This document shows positions 39,683 through 46,966 of a stretch of 46,966 nt of DNA, in pieces. The position numbers were made by a program, and so were the translations under genes. Source of the DNA: Sphingopyxis sp. RIFCSPHIGHO2_12_FULL_65_19 (lineage in GTDB: Bacteria; Pseudomonadota; Alphaproteobacteria; Sphingomonadales; Sphingomonadaceae); assembly GCF_001830555.1 (NCBI RefSeq), contig NZ_MIAM01000023.1, positions 2,843-49,808 on the forward strand. Reading direction: 5' to 3'. The number at the start of each line of letters is the position of its first letter. The stretch's first letter is position 1. A model generated the notes under the pieces. The model saw only the letters and a list, made by a program, of their open reading frames with translations. It was not told the origin of the DNA and did no database searches.

Positions 39683-39768
39683 CGTCATGCCGGACTTGAT
39701 CCGGCACCCATTCCGCCAGCGCGGCTGTGGACCCCGGATCAAGTCGAACGAGCCACATGTCTCGTTCG
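39683..39768. repeat. REP-like palindromes upstream of the SDR stop
   Basis: CGTCATGCCGGACTTGATCC with GGCA completing the arm (39683-39710) is a third variant of the repeat at 1638-1710, with TGCC/GGCA in place of CCCC/GGGG. An inverted partner (GGACCCCGGATCAAGT, 39729-39744) follows. Next is a hairpin CGAACGAG/CTCGTTCG (39745-39752, 39761-39768). No gene is seen in the 180-bp gap. Confidence 0.75.
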
Positions 39769-39795
39769 AGGGTGACGATGAGAGAGAAGTTAGTG

Positions 39796-40599
39796 TTACG
39801 CGTCGATGCTGGTCCGCACGTCCCCATGCACCAGCCCGCCGTCGACGGTGATCGTGTCGCCGACGACATAGTCGCCCGCTTTCGACGCAAGGAAGATCGC
39901 GGCGCCGGCCATATCCTCGGGCACGCCGATGCGCTTCACCGGGATGCTCTTTGCCACCGCGTCGCCATGGTCGCGCGCGGCCTTGTTCATGTCCGACTGG
40001 AAGGCGCCCGGCGCGATCGCGGTGACGAGGATATGATCGGTGACGAGCCGCGCGGCGAGGCGCTTGGTCAAATAGAGGATCGCGGCCTTCGACGCATGAT
40101 AGCTGTAGGTTTCCCATGGGTTGAGGCGCTGGCCGTCGATCGAGCCGATGTTGATAACCTTCGCGGGCCGTTCGTGCGTCCCGCCCGCCTTGAGCAGCCC
40201 GTGCAGCGCCTGCGTCAGGAAGAAGGGCGATTTGACGTTGATGTCCATCACCTTGTCCCAGCCTGCCTCGGGAAACCCCTCGAAGGGTTCGCCCCAAGCG
40301 GCGCCGGCGTTGTTGACGAGGATGTCGAGGCGTTCTTCGCGCGCTTCGAGTTCCTTGGCGAGCGCGCGGCAGCCCTCGACGGTCGACAGGTCGACGGGAA
40401 GGCCGATGACCTTGCCGGGGTAGCGCGTCTCGAAATCGGCGACGGCTTCTTCGATCTGCTGCGTCTTGCGCGCCGAGATATAGACACGCGCGGCGCCCGC
40501 GGCGAGATAGCCCTCGACGATCATCTTGCCGATGCCGCGCGATCCGCCGGTGACGAGTGCGATGCGGCCGTCGAGGCCGAACATGTCTTGGAGGTTCAT
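39796..40599 (-). CDS. SDR family oxidoreductase (FabG-like)
   Basis: 267 aa classical short-chain dehydrogenase. NAD(P) site TGGSRGIG (17-24), NNAG (96-99), catalytic Ser153, Tyr167 and Lys171 (GSIDGQRLNPWETYSYHASK), and the C-terminal IAPGAFQSDM and GDTITVDGGLVHGD. An Arg after the second strand (ISARKTQQIE) suggests NADP. The NPWETYSYHASK block resembles RhlG-type and gluconate-dehydrogenase-like SDRs. It lies downstream of two acyl-CoA dehydrogenase genes on the same strand, separated by 154 bases of composite repeat, so a catabolic role is inferred from context only. Confidence 0.92.
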   Translation of the reverse strand: MNLQDMFGLDGRIALVTGGSRGIGKMIVEGYLAAGAARVYISARKTQQIEEAVADFETRYPGKVIGLPVDLSTVEGCRALAKELEAREERLDILVNNAGAAWGEPFEGFPEAGWDKVMDINVKSPFFLTQALHGLLKAGGTHERPAKVINIGSIDGQRLNPWETYSYHASKAAILYLTKRLAARLVTDHILVTAIAPGAFQSDMNKAARDHGDAVAKSIPVKRIGVPEDMAGAAIFLASKAGDYVVGDTITVDGGLVHGDVRTSIDA

Positions 40600-40617
40600 G
40601 GCGTTATCCTTTCTAAG

Positions 40618-40743
40618 CCCCTCCCCTTCAGGGGAGGGGTTGGGGGTGGGGGCCCGCGGCGTAGCGCAAGGCCTCTGGCCCCCACCCGCTGCGACTAAGC
40701 CAGCAAGCTGGCAAGTCTCGCTGCCCTCCCCTGAAGGGGAGGG
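40618..40743. repeat. Composite inverted repeat, copy B
   Basis: Outer arms CCCCTCCCC-TTCA-GGGGAGGGG (40618-40639) and CCCTCCCC-TGAA-GGGGAGGG (40724-40743). The core GACT-AA-GCCAG-CAAG-CTGGC-A-AGTC (40693-40717) is followed by TCTCGCTGCC exactly as in copy A. Compared with copy A, two base pairs of the core stem are switched on both sides, and the arm sequences change together. It fills the gap between the acyl-CoA dehydrogenase and SDR genes. Confidence 0.82.
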
Positions 40744-40753
40744 CGTAACCAGA

Positions 40754-41872
40754 TCAATAGCCGTTCATTCGCGCAACCTGGTCGATGTGATAATGCACAT
40801 CGCCCATATATTCCGCCAAGGCGCGGTCGCGTTTCATATAGAGGCCGATGTCATATTCGTCGGTCATGCCGATGCCGCCGTGCATCTGGACGCCCTCACG
40901 CACCGCGAGGTTCGCGGCGCGGCCGGCCTTCGCCTTGGCGACCGAGACCATTAACTTCGCGCCCTCGTTGCCCTCGTCCAAGAGCAGCTGCGCCTTCATC
41001 ACGGTGGCGCGCGCGACTTCCATTTCGCCATAGAGATGCGCGGCGCGGTGCTGGAGGCCCTGGAACTCGCCGATCAGCTTGCCGAACTGCTTGCGTTCCT
41101 TGAGGTAATTGACCGTCATGTCCATCGCGCCCTGCCCGACGCCGACCATTTCGGCGGCGGCGCCGGTGCGGGTGGCGGCGAGCAGCGCATCGAGGATGTC
41201 GCCGCCAGCATCGACTTCGCCGATCACCGCGTCGGCATCGACTTCGACGCCGTCAAGGGTGACATGGCTCGCGAGGCTCGAGTCCACCAAGCGGCGCGGG
41301 TCGGCGGTGACGCCCGTGGCATCCTTCGGCACCGCGAACAGGGTGATGCCGCCGTCGGTCTTGGCCGCGACGATGCTCATGTCGGCGACATGGCCGTGGA
41401 GGACGAAGCTCTTCTTGCCGTCCAGACGAAACCCGTTGCCGGCGCGCGTCGCCGTCGTCGCGATGCGGTCGGGGCGGTGCTTCGCGCCTTCGTCGATCGC
41501 GAGCGCGACGATTGCCTCGCCGCTCGCAATGGCCGGAAGCCAGCGCCCCGCCTGTGTGCCGCCCGCCTTTGCCAGCGCGGCGACCGCGCCGACGCCGGTC
41601 GACAGGAAGGGCGACGGGGTCAGATTGCGGCCGATTTCCTCGAGCACGATGCCCGCCTCCATATGCCCCATGCCGAGCCCGCCGTGGGCTTCGGGAACGA
41701 GCATTCCGGGCAGGCCCATTTCGGTGAATTGCGCCCAAAGGTCGCGCGAGAATCCGGTCGCGTCGGCGCTGTCGCGCAGCTTGCGCAGGTGCGACACCGG
41801 TGCCTGTTCGGCGACGAAGGGCGCCACGCTGTCCTTGAGCATCGCCTGGTCGTCATTGTGGTACAAAGGCAT
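40754..41872 (-). CDS. Acyl-CoA dehydrogenase family protein, probable non-catalytic partner subunit
   Basis: 372 aa, with the N-terminal helical, middle beta (LDGKKSFVLHGHVADMSIVA) and C-terminal helical domains of the family. The FAD-contact region QMHGGIGMTDEYDIGLYMKR is conserved. Where catalytic subunits carry an (E)GTSE-type segment with the base Glu, this chain reads ALAEYMGDVHYHID. Adjacent genes for one Glu-bearing and one Glu-lacking chain are typical of heterotetrameric dehydrogenases acting on bulky or side-chain acyl-CoAs, as in steroid degradation. The start is three bases after the stop of the upstream 393-aa dehydrogenase, so the two are coupled. Confidence 0.88.
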   Translation of the reverse strand: MPLYHNDDQAMLKDSVAPFVAEQAPVSHLRKLRDSADATGFSRDLWAQFTEMGLPGMLVPEAHGGLGMGHMEAGIVLEEIGRNLTPSPFLSTGVGAVAALAKAGGTQAGRWLPAIASGEAIVALAIDEGAKHRPDRIATTATRAGNGFRLDGKKSFVLHGHVADMSIVAAKTDGGITLFAVPKDATGVTADPRRLVDSSLASHVTLDGVEVDADAVIGEVDAGGDILDALLAATRTGAAAEMVGVGQGAMDMTVNYLKERKQFGKLIGEFQGLQHRAAHLYGEMEVARATVMKAQLLLDEGNEGAKLMVSVAKAKAGRAANLAVREGVQMHGGIGMTDEYDIGLYMKRDRALAEYMGDVHYHIDQVARMNGY

Positions 41873-41875
41873 GGG

Positions 41876-43057
41876 TCAGGCTCCGGGCAGGTCGAGGATA
41901 CGCTTGGCGATGACGTTGAGCATGACTTCGCTCGTTCCGCCTTCGATCGAATTGGCCTTGGTGCGCAGCCAGCCGCGCGCCCTTGCGCCGCCCTTCGTCT
42001 CTTCGCTGTCCCATTCGAGCGCTTCGCTGCCGCCGCCCGACATGACGAGTTCGTGGCGGCGCTTGTTGAGCTCGGTCCCGACATATTTCATCATGTTCGA
42101 GCTGGCCGGATGCGCGCGGCCGGTCTTCCACATGTCCATGAAGCGTTCGCCCATCGCGCGATAGGCAAAGACGTCGACGTCAAACGCCGCCATTTCGGCG
42201 CGCAGGATCGGATCGTCGAGCTCGCCGGCTTCATTCTTGCCGAACGCCTTGGCGAAAGCGCCGCCGATGCTGACCATGTCGCCGCCGGCCCCGCCGCCCG
42301 AGATCATCTCGCGTTCGTGACCGAGCAGATATTTGGCGACGTCCCAGCCGCGGTTGATCTCGCCGACGAACTGCGTCTTCGGCACTTCGACATCGTCGAA
42401 GAAGGTTTCGCAGAAAGGGCTGTTGCCGCTGATCAGCAGGATCGGCTTGGTGGTGACGCCCTTGCTCTCCATGTCGAAGAGCATGAAGGTGATGCCCTGA
42501 TATTTGTTCGCCTTGTCGGTGCGGACCAGACAGAAAATCCAGTCGGCCTTGTCGGCATAGCTGGTCCAGATCTTCGATCCGTTGACGACCCAGTGATCGC
42601 CCTTGTCCTCGCCGAAGGTTTGCAAGCTGACGAGGTCGCTGCCCGAACCGGGTTCCGAATAGCCCTGGCACCAGCGGATTTCGCCGCGCGCGATCGGGTT
42701 CAGATAATGGACCTTCTGTTCCTCGGTGCCGAATTGCAGCAGCGCGGGGCCGAGCATCCAGATGCCGAAGCTGTCCAGCGGCGAGCGCGCCTTGATGCGC
42801 TTCATTTCCTGTTTGAGGATCTTGGTCTGTTCGGGGGTCAGCCCGGCGCCGCCATAGGCTTTGGGCCAATCGGGCACCGTGTAACCCTTGGACACACAGG
42901 CATCGAGCCACTGTTTCTGGGCATCATTCTTGAATTTGAATTTGCGCCCGCCCCAGCAGACGTCATCCTCGTCGCGGATCGGCTCACGCATTTCGGGGGG
43001 ACAATTGGCTTCCAGCCATTCGCGCACCTCGGTGCGGAAAGCGTCCAGTTCGCTCAT
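41876..43057 (-). CDS. Acyl-CoA dehydrogenase, catalytic subunit
   Basis: 393 aa. FAD-dependent alpha,beta-dehydrogenase of an acyl-CoA. Signatures: RWCQGYSEPGSGSDLVSLQT, WVVNGSKIWTSYADKADWIF, the C-terminal block SIEGGTSEVMLNVIAKRIL with the probable catalytic Glu372, and TPEQTKILKQEMKR near the N-terminus. First gene of the pair with 40754-41872. Its promoter region carries a 16-bp inverted repeat at 43103-43118 that recurs before a third acyl-CoA dehydrogenase gene. Substrate unknown, but a branched or polycyclic acyl-CoA fits the two-subunit type. Confidence 0.93.
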   Translation of the reverse strand: MSELDAFRTEVREWLEANCPPEMREPIRDEDDVCWGGRKFKFKNDAQKQWLDACVSKGYTVPDWPKAYGGAGLTPEQTKILKQEMKRIKARSPLDSFGIWMLGPALLQFGTEEQKVHYLNPIARGEIRWCQGYSEPGSGSDLVSLQTFGEDKGDHWVVNGSKIWTSYADKADWIFCLVRTDKANKYQGITFMLFDMESKGVTTKPILLISGNSPFCETFFDDVEVPKTQFVGEINRGWDVAKYLLGHEREMISGGGAGGDMVSIGGAFAKAFGKNEAGELDDPILRAEMAAFDVDVFAYRAMGERFMDMWKTGRAHPASSNMMKYVGTELNKRRHELVMSGGGSEALEWDSEETKGGARARGWLRTKANSIEGGTSEVMLNVIAKRILDLPGA

Positions 43058-43102
43058 CCTTTTGGCTCCTCTTCTCGCACAAACCTACGTCCGCTTCGCT
43101 GC

Positions 43103-43118
43103 TTTACGCAAGCGTCAA
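43103..43118. promoter_or_regulatory. Putative operator shared by acyl-CoA dehydrogenase promoters, site 1
   Basis: TTTACGCAAGCGTCAA consists of 7-bp half-sites around AA (one mismatch in the dyad). It lies 46 bases upstream of the minus-strand dehydrogenase start and 111 bases from the divergent SDR start. The related site at 45637-45652 shares 13 of 16 bases. From memory this resembles MerR-family LiuR-type operators of acyl-CoA and branched-chain catabolism; not verified. Confidence 0.55.
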
Positions 43119-43228
43119 CTTGGAGGGGCGCACCTGCCGTTACGGCGCCGTAGCGTCGGTCAGGCCGCCGTTGACGCGCCCCCTTTGGCGCCTAAGCTAA
43201 GTGGCAAAAGAAAACGGGAGAATGGGTC

Positions 43229-44101
43229 ATGCGATTCGCAGGCAAGATTGCCGTCGTCACCGGCGCGGCATCGGGTATCGGCAAGGCAGCGGTTTTGAAA
43301 CTGGCGGGCGAAGGCGCGCATGTCTTCGCCGCCGACATCGACGAGGCAGGTGGGCGCGCACTCGCCGAACAGTCGAACGGCAAGATCGACTTCATCCGCT
43401 GCGACGTCACGAAACCGTCGGACATCGAAGCGCTGATGAATGCTGCGGCCGCAAAAGCGGGCGGGATCGATATCGTGTTCAACAATGCCGCCGCGGGCGG
43501 CGACCGCGCGCCGATCGACGAGATCACGCCCGAGGGCTGGGACCGCACGATGGACCTTGTCCTGAAGTCTGTTGCGATGGGCATCCGCTATGCCGCACCG
43601 CATATGAAGGGCCGCCCCTCCACGAAAAATGGGGGCGCGTCGATCGTCAACACCGCGAGCGTCGCGGCCTTGGGCGCGGGCTATTCGCCGATCGCCTATG
43701 CCGTCGCCAAGGCGGGGGTACTGCACCTCAGCAAGGTCGCGGCAACCGATCTGGCGCAATATGGCATCCGCGTGAACGCCATCTGCCCCGGCTTCATCAA
43801 CACCAATATCTTCACCGCCTCGCTCGAGGTGCCGGGCGAGCTGAAGACGCAGGCGAATGAAGTGATTGCGCAAATGAGCGCCAATGCGCAGCCCGTCGCG
43901 CGCGGCGGCCAGCCGGACGATATCGCGAATGCCGTCGCTTATCTGGCGAGCGAGGAATCGAGCTTCATGACCGGCACCCACCTGCTCGTCGACGGCGGGC
44001 TGACGATCGGGCAGCGCCACGCATGGGACAAGGAAACCCCCGGCATGTTCGACGCCCTGCTGGCGATGGAGGAAGCGGCGAAAGCCGGAGCCTCCGCGTG
44101 A
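43229..44101 (+). CDS. SDR family oxidoreductase
   Basis: 290 aa classical SDR. TGAASGIG (11-18) binds the cofactor; Asp36 after strand 2 (AADIDEAGG) indicates NAD. NNAA (85-88) replaces NNAG; catalytic Ser144, Tyr157 and Lys161 (ASVAALGAGYSPIAYAVAK). A C-terminal extension after VDGGLTIG (QRHAWDKETPGMFDALLAME) is longer than usual. The stop overlaps the start of the MFS gene (GTGA), so the two are coupled, and the substrate oxidised is presumably what the transporter imports or exports. It is divergent from the acyl-CoA dehydrogenase pair. Confidence 0.92.
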   Translation: MRFAGKIAVVTGAASGIGKAAVLKLAGEGAHVFAADIDEAGGRALAEQSNGKIDFIRCDVTKPSDIEALMNAAAAKAGGIDIVFNNAAAGGDRAPIDEITPEGWDRTMDLVLKSVAMGIRYAAPHMKGRPSTKNGGASIVNTASVAALGAGYSPIAYAVAKAGVLHLSKVAATDLAQYGIRVNAICPGFINTNIFTASLEVPGELKTQANEVIAQMSANAQPVARGGQPDDIANAVAYLASEESSFMTGTHLLVDGGLTIGQRHAWDKETPGMFDALLAMEEAAKAGASA

Positions 44102-45558
44102 GCGCGGCGACAGTCGCGGTTCCGCGCCCCGAGCGCCTGCCCGTCTGGCTGAAGGCCACCCACGGGCTGGGCAGCATCGCTTACGGCGTCAAGGATAACG
44201 GGTTTTCGACCTTCCTGCTGCTCTTCTACAACCAGGTGATCGGGCTCGACGCGGGCATCGTCGGCGCCGCGATCATGGTCGCGCTGATCGCCGACGCCTT
44301 CGTCGATCCGGTGATCGGCGAACTCACAGACCGCACCCGCAGCCGCTGGGGGCGCCGCCTGCCCTGGCTCTATCTCGCTCCCGTCCCGCTCGCAATTGCA
44401 TGGATGTTGCTGTGGAGCCCGCCCGCGATGAGCGACACTATGACGGTTGCGTGGCTGATCGGCTTTGCGATCATCGTCCGGTCGCTGGTGTCATGCTGCG
44501 AAGTGCCATCGGTCGCGATCGTCCCCGAACTGACCGGCGATTATGACGAGCGCACGGCGGTAATGCGCTATCGCTTCCTGTTCGGCTGGGGCGGTGGGCT
44601 GCTCATCCTGTTGCTCGCCTATGGGGTTTTCTTCGGCGGCGCCAAGGGTCTTGTCGATCCCGCGGGCTATTTCCCCTATGCGCTCGCCGGGGCGCTGATG
44701 ATGGCCGGCGCGGTGCTCGTTTCGGCAGCGGGGCAGCATAAACGCATCGCGGTGTCGAACGTCGCCGATGTGAAGCCCAAAACAACGTTGCGGCAGGTGC
44801 TCGGCGAGATGCGCGACACGCTGTCGAACCGCGCCTTCCTGTGGCTGATATTTGCGGCGCTGTTCGGCTTTATCAATCAGGGCATCACCTTTTCGATGAA
44901 CAATTATCTGCTCGGCTTTTTCTGGCAGTTCACGCAGGGCGAGATGGTCGCCTATGTCTTCCTGCTGTTCGCCTCGATGATCGCGGCCTTCGTGCTCGTC
45001 GCGCCGCTCTCGGCAAGGCTTGGCAAACGCGACGGGGCGATTTTTGCGGGGGCGATCGCGCTGCTCGTCAACAGCGGCATCTATTTCGCGTGGATCCAGG
45101 GCATCTTTCCCGGCCTGCCCGGCAAGCCCAGCGTCGCGACGATGTTCGCGCTGGTGTTCGTGTCGAACAGCTTCTCCATCATCCTGATGATCTTGTCGTC
45201 GTCGATGATGGCCGACGTTGTCGAGGCGTCGCAGAGCGAGACGGGACGTCGCTCCGAAGGACTTTTCTTCGCGGGCTATTTCTTCATGCAGAAATGCGCC
45301 ACTGGCATCGGGATTTTCGTCGCCGGACTGATCCTGTCCTTCGCGGCCTTTCCGGCGAATGCGAAGCCGGGCGAGGTCGGCAGCGACGTGCTCGGCAATC
45401 TTGCACTCGGCTATGCGCTCGCGGTGCTGATCATCGGGACGTTGGGGTTGATCGTGATGCGGCGCTTTCCGATTTCGCGCGCCGACCATGAGGCGCGGCT
45501 GGCGTTGCTCGGCGATGCCGCGCGCGCCGAACCCGACGCGAGCGGGGTGCATCCGTAA
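44098..45558 (+). CDS. MFS transporter, GPH (MelB-like) family
   Basis: 486 aa from a GTG at 44098 overlapping the SDR stop by four bases; the in-frame ATG at 44023 lies inside the SDR gene and is rejected. Twelve hydrophobic segments are predicted. The GPH pattern is clear: WLKATHGLGSIAYGVKDNGF at the start, IADAFVDPVIGELTDRTRSR with the loop RWGRRLPWLYL, and AVMRYRFLFGWGGG. GPH carriers move sugars, but in sphingomonads many such genes sit with catabolic clusters for other compounds; here the neighbours are SDR and acyl-CoA dehydrogenases. Confidence 0.9.
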   Translation: MSAATVAVPRPERLPVWLKATHGLGSIAYGVKDNGFSTFLLLFYNQVIGLDAGIVGAAIMVALIADAFVDPVIGELTDRTRSRWGRRLPWLYLAPVPLAIAWMLLWSPPAMSDTMTVAWLIGFAIIVRSLVSCCEVPSVAIVPELTGDYDERTAVMRYRFLFGWGGGLLILLLAYGVFFGGAKGLVDPAGYFPYALAGALMMAGAVLVSAAGQHKRIAVSNVADVKPKTTLRQVLGEMRDTLSNRAFLWLIFAALFGFINQGITFSMNNYLLGFFWQFTQGEMVAYVFLLFASMIAAFVLVAPLSARLGKRDGAIFAGAIALLVNSGIYFAWIQGIFPGLPGKPSVATMFALVFVSNSFSIILMILSSSMMADVVEASQSETGRRSEGLFFAGYFFMQKCATGIGIFVAGLILSFAAFPANAKPGEVGSDVLGNLALGYALAVLIIGTLGLIVMRRFPISRADHEARLALLGDAARAEPDASGVHP

Positions 45559-45636
45559 CGATCATGTCGCCAATCGGCGGGATGATGTAATTTTCGGACC
45601 GCGGGACTTGGCAAGGCCAGCGAATCGGTCCAAGGG

Positions 45637-45652
45637 TTTACGTAAACGTAAA
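45637..45652. promoter_or_regulatory. Putative operator shared by acyl-CoA dehydrogenase promoters, site 2
   Basis: TTTACGTAAACGTAAA is a perfect inverted repeat of 7-bp half-sites around AA. It ends 16 bases before the start codon of the third acyl-CoA dehydrogenase and abuts its ribosome site, a position expected for repression. Changes relative to site 1 at positions 7 and 10 keep the dyad symmetry. Confidence 0.6.
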
Positions 45653-45668
45653 GGGAAAGGAAGCGCAG

Positions 45669-46958
45669 ATGGACTTCGATCTTACCGACCGGCAGGTCTA
45701 TTGGCGCGACCGGGTGCGCGACTTCATCGAGCGCAAGGTTCGCCCCGCCGTCCCGACCTATAATGAGCAGGACAAGGCCGGCGATCGCTGGAAGGTGATC
45801 CAGATCGTCGAGGATCTGAAGGCCGAGGCGAAAGAGGCCGGCATCTGGAACCTGTTCATGCCGCCGAAGTCGGCCGCGCACCATCATGTCGACGAGACGT
45901 TCGAGTTTGAGGGCCCCGGCCTTACCAACCTCGAATATGCGCTGTGCGCCGAAGAAATGGGCCGCGTCGGTTTCGCGAGCGAAGTGTTCAACTGCTCGGC
46001 GCCCGACACCGGCAATATGGAGGTGTTCCACCGCTACGGGACGCGCGCGCAGAAAGAGAAATATCTCGGCCGCCTGATGAACGGCGAGATTCGTTCCGCC
46101 TTCCTGATGACCGAGCCGCGCGTCGCCTCGTCCGACGCGACGAACATCGAAACGCGCATCGAGCGCGACGGCAGTGATTATGTCATCAACGGCACCAAAT
46201 GGTGGTCGTCGGGCGCGGGCGATCCGCGCTGCGAGGTCGCGATCGTGATGGGCAAGACCGATTTTGCGGCGAAGCGCCACGCGCAGCAGTCGATGGTGCT
46301 GATGCCGCTGAATACGCCGGGCGTGAACATCCTGCGCCACCTGCCCGTCTTCGGTTATGACGACGCGCCGCACGGCCATATGGAAATCGAGCTGAAGGAT
46401 GTGCGCGTCAATGCCGAGGAGGCGATGCTGCTGGGCGAAGGGCGCGGTTTCGAGATCGCGCAGGGGCGCCTTGGGCCGGGCCGAATCCATCATTGCATGC
46501 GCACGATCGGCGTCGCGGAGGAAGCGATCGCCAAGATGGCGAAGCGGCTGCAATCGCGCGTCGCGTTCGGCAAGAAGGTCGCCGAATACAGCATCTGGGA
46601 ACATCGCCTGGCGCGCGCGCGCATCGACATCGAAATGACGCGCCTGCTGTGCCTGAAGGCCGCCGACATGATGGACAAGGTCGGCAACAAGTCGGCGGCG
46701 GCCGAGATCGCGATGATCAAGGTGCAGGCACCGAACATGGCACTGAAGATCATCGACGACGCAATTCAGGCGCATGGCGGCGGCGGCGTGTCGGAAGATT
46801 TCGGGCTCGCCAAGGCCTATGCGCATCAACGGACTTTGCGGCTCGCCGACGGTCCCGACGAGGTCCATGAACGCGCGATCGCGCGGATTGAGTTCGCCAA
46901 GCATAGCGAGGCGAGCGATCCCGGCTTTTCGTCGGGCGACGTCGGCGTTTCGCGTTAA
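45669..46958 (+). CDS. Acyl-CoA dehydrogenase, ACAD10/11-like
   Basis: 429 aa. FAD-dependent acyl-CoA dehydrogenase with [40 protein letters not shown], and [20 protein letters not shown]. The tail [18 protein letters not shown] is the form seen in ACAD10/11-type enzymes rather than the EGTSE form. Such enzymes act on longer or modified chains; here the substrate is unknown. AAGGGAAAGGAAG precedes the ATG, next to the operator. It is a separate unit from SDR-MFS, 110 bases upstream. The final 8 bases of the window after it hold nothing readable. Confidence 0.94.
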   Translation: MDFDLTDRQVYWRDRVRDFIERKVRPAVPTYNEQDKAGDRWKVIQIVEDLKAEAKEAGIWNLFMPPKSAAHHHVDETFEFEGPGLTNLEYALCAEEMGRVGFASEVFNCSAPDTGNMEVFHRYGTRAQKEKYLGRLMNGEIRSAFLMTEPRVASSDATNIETRIERDGSDYVINGTKWWSSGAGDPRCEVAIVMGKTDFAAKRHAQQSMVLMPLNTPGVNILRHLPVFGYDDAPHGHMEIELKDVRVNAEEAMLLGEGRGFEIAQGRLGPGRIHHCMRTIGVAEEAIAKMAKRLQSRVAFGKKVAEYSIWEHRLARARIDIEMTRLLCLKAADMMDKVGNKSAAAEIAMIKVQAPNMALKIIDDAIQAHGGGGVSEDFGLAKAYAHQRTLRLADGPDEVHERAIARIEFAKHSEASDPGFSSGDVGVSR

Positions 46959-46966
46959 GCTCCCCT

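Noticed and set aside
41036-43153. 705-aa plus-strand open frame across both acyl-CoA dehydrogenase genes
   Set aside because: Antisense shadow spanning two good genes; no protein features.
44023-44097. Upstream ATG extension of the MFS gene
   Set aside because: Would overlap the end of the SDR gene by 79 bases and add non-membrane residues; the GTG at 44098 with GTGA overlap gives the normal family N-terminus.

Overview
The window is about 47 kb of GC-rich, densely coding chromosomal DNA from an alphaproteobacterium, most likely a Sphingomonadaceae member of the Sphingopyxis/Sphingomonas type. The basis is the gyrase B type, the large TonB-dependent receptors, the EgtBD pair, the wealth of acyl-CoA dehydrogenases and the style of the dispersed palindromic repeats; genus assignment is an inference. 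No tRNA, rRNA, CRISPR array, insertion sequence or prophage was seen. The content is mostly housekeeping and catabolic.

Layout. 0-5 kb: end of an RDD membrane protein, a nitroreductase, two lipoproteins, gyrB. 5-11 kb: a short RlpA, glutaminase, then the helicase and nuclease of the ligase-associated DNA damage response set, with a two-domain aspartic protease between them. 11-20 kb: two tandem TonB-dependent receptors of identical length (934 aa), a divergent PhoB-type regulator with a degenerate receiver, and an acyl-CoA synthetase. 20-27 kb: a CNNM/CorC-type protein, an OmpA-type lipoprotein and a tightly overlapping minus-strand operon (queuosine precursor transporter, argB, yggT, folD, lipoprotein, marC). 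27-30 kb: nucleoside transporter, a beta/gamma-crystallin-like secreted protein, an MliC-like lipoprotein and an exported hypothetical. 30-36 kb: 3-hydroxyacyl-CoA dehydrogenase, ergothioneine genes egtBD, cobalamin adenosyltransferase, a HIG1-like small membrane protein, gluQRS, an HNH endonuclease, a YbaY-like lipoprotein. 36-39 kb: PEP carboxylase behind an unusually structured leader. 39-47 kb: a lipoprotein and an acyl-CoA catabolic block with two SDRs, a probable heteromeric acyl-CoA dehydrogenase pair, a GPH-type MFS transporter and a third acyl-CoA dehydrogenase.

Themes. (1) Uptake and activation of hydrophobic acids: receptors, acyl-CoA synthetase, acyl-CoA dehydrogenases, SDRs and hydroxyacyl-CoA dehydrogenase. 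Two acyl-CoA dehydrogenase promoters share a 16-bp inverted repeat, suggesting one regulon. (2) Queuosine: a precursor transporter and GluQRS in the same window. (3) Intergenic DNA is rich in several families of palindromic repeats, and some copies differ by compensatory base changes, which implies that their folded form is maintained.

I found no clear-cut new multi-gene defence or biosynthetic system. The items most worth follow-up are the shared acyl-CoA operator, the covarying repeats, the pseudo-receiver regulator between the receptors and the ligase, the protease inside the helicase/PdeM locus, and the start-codon palindrome in front of ppc.
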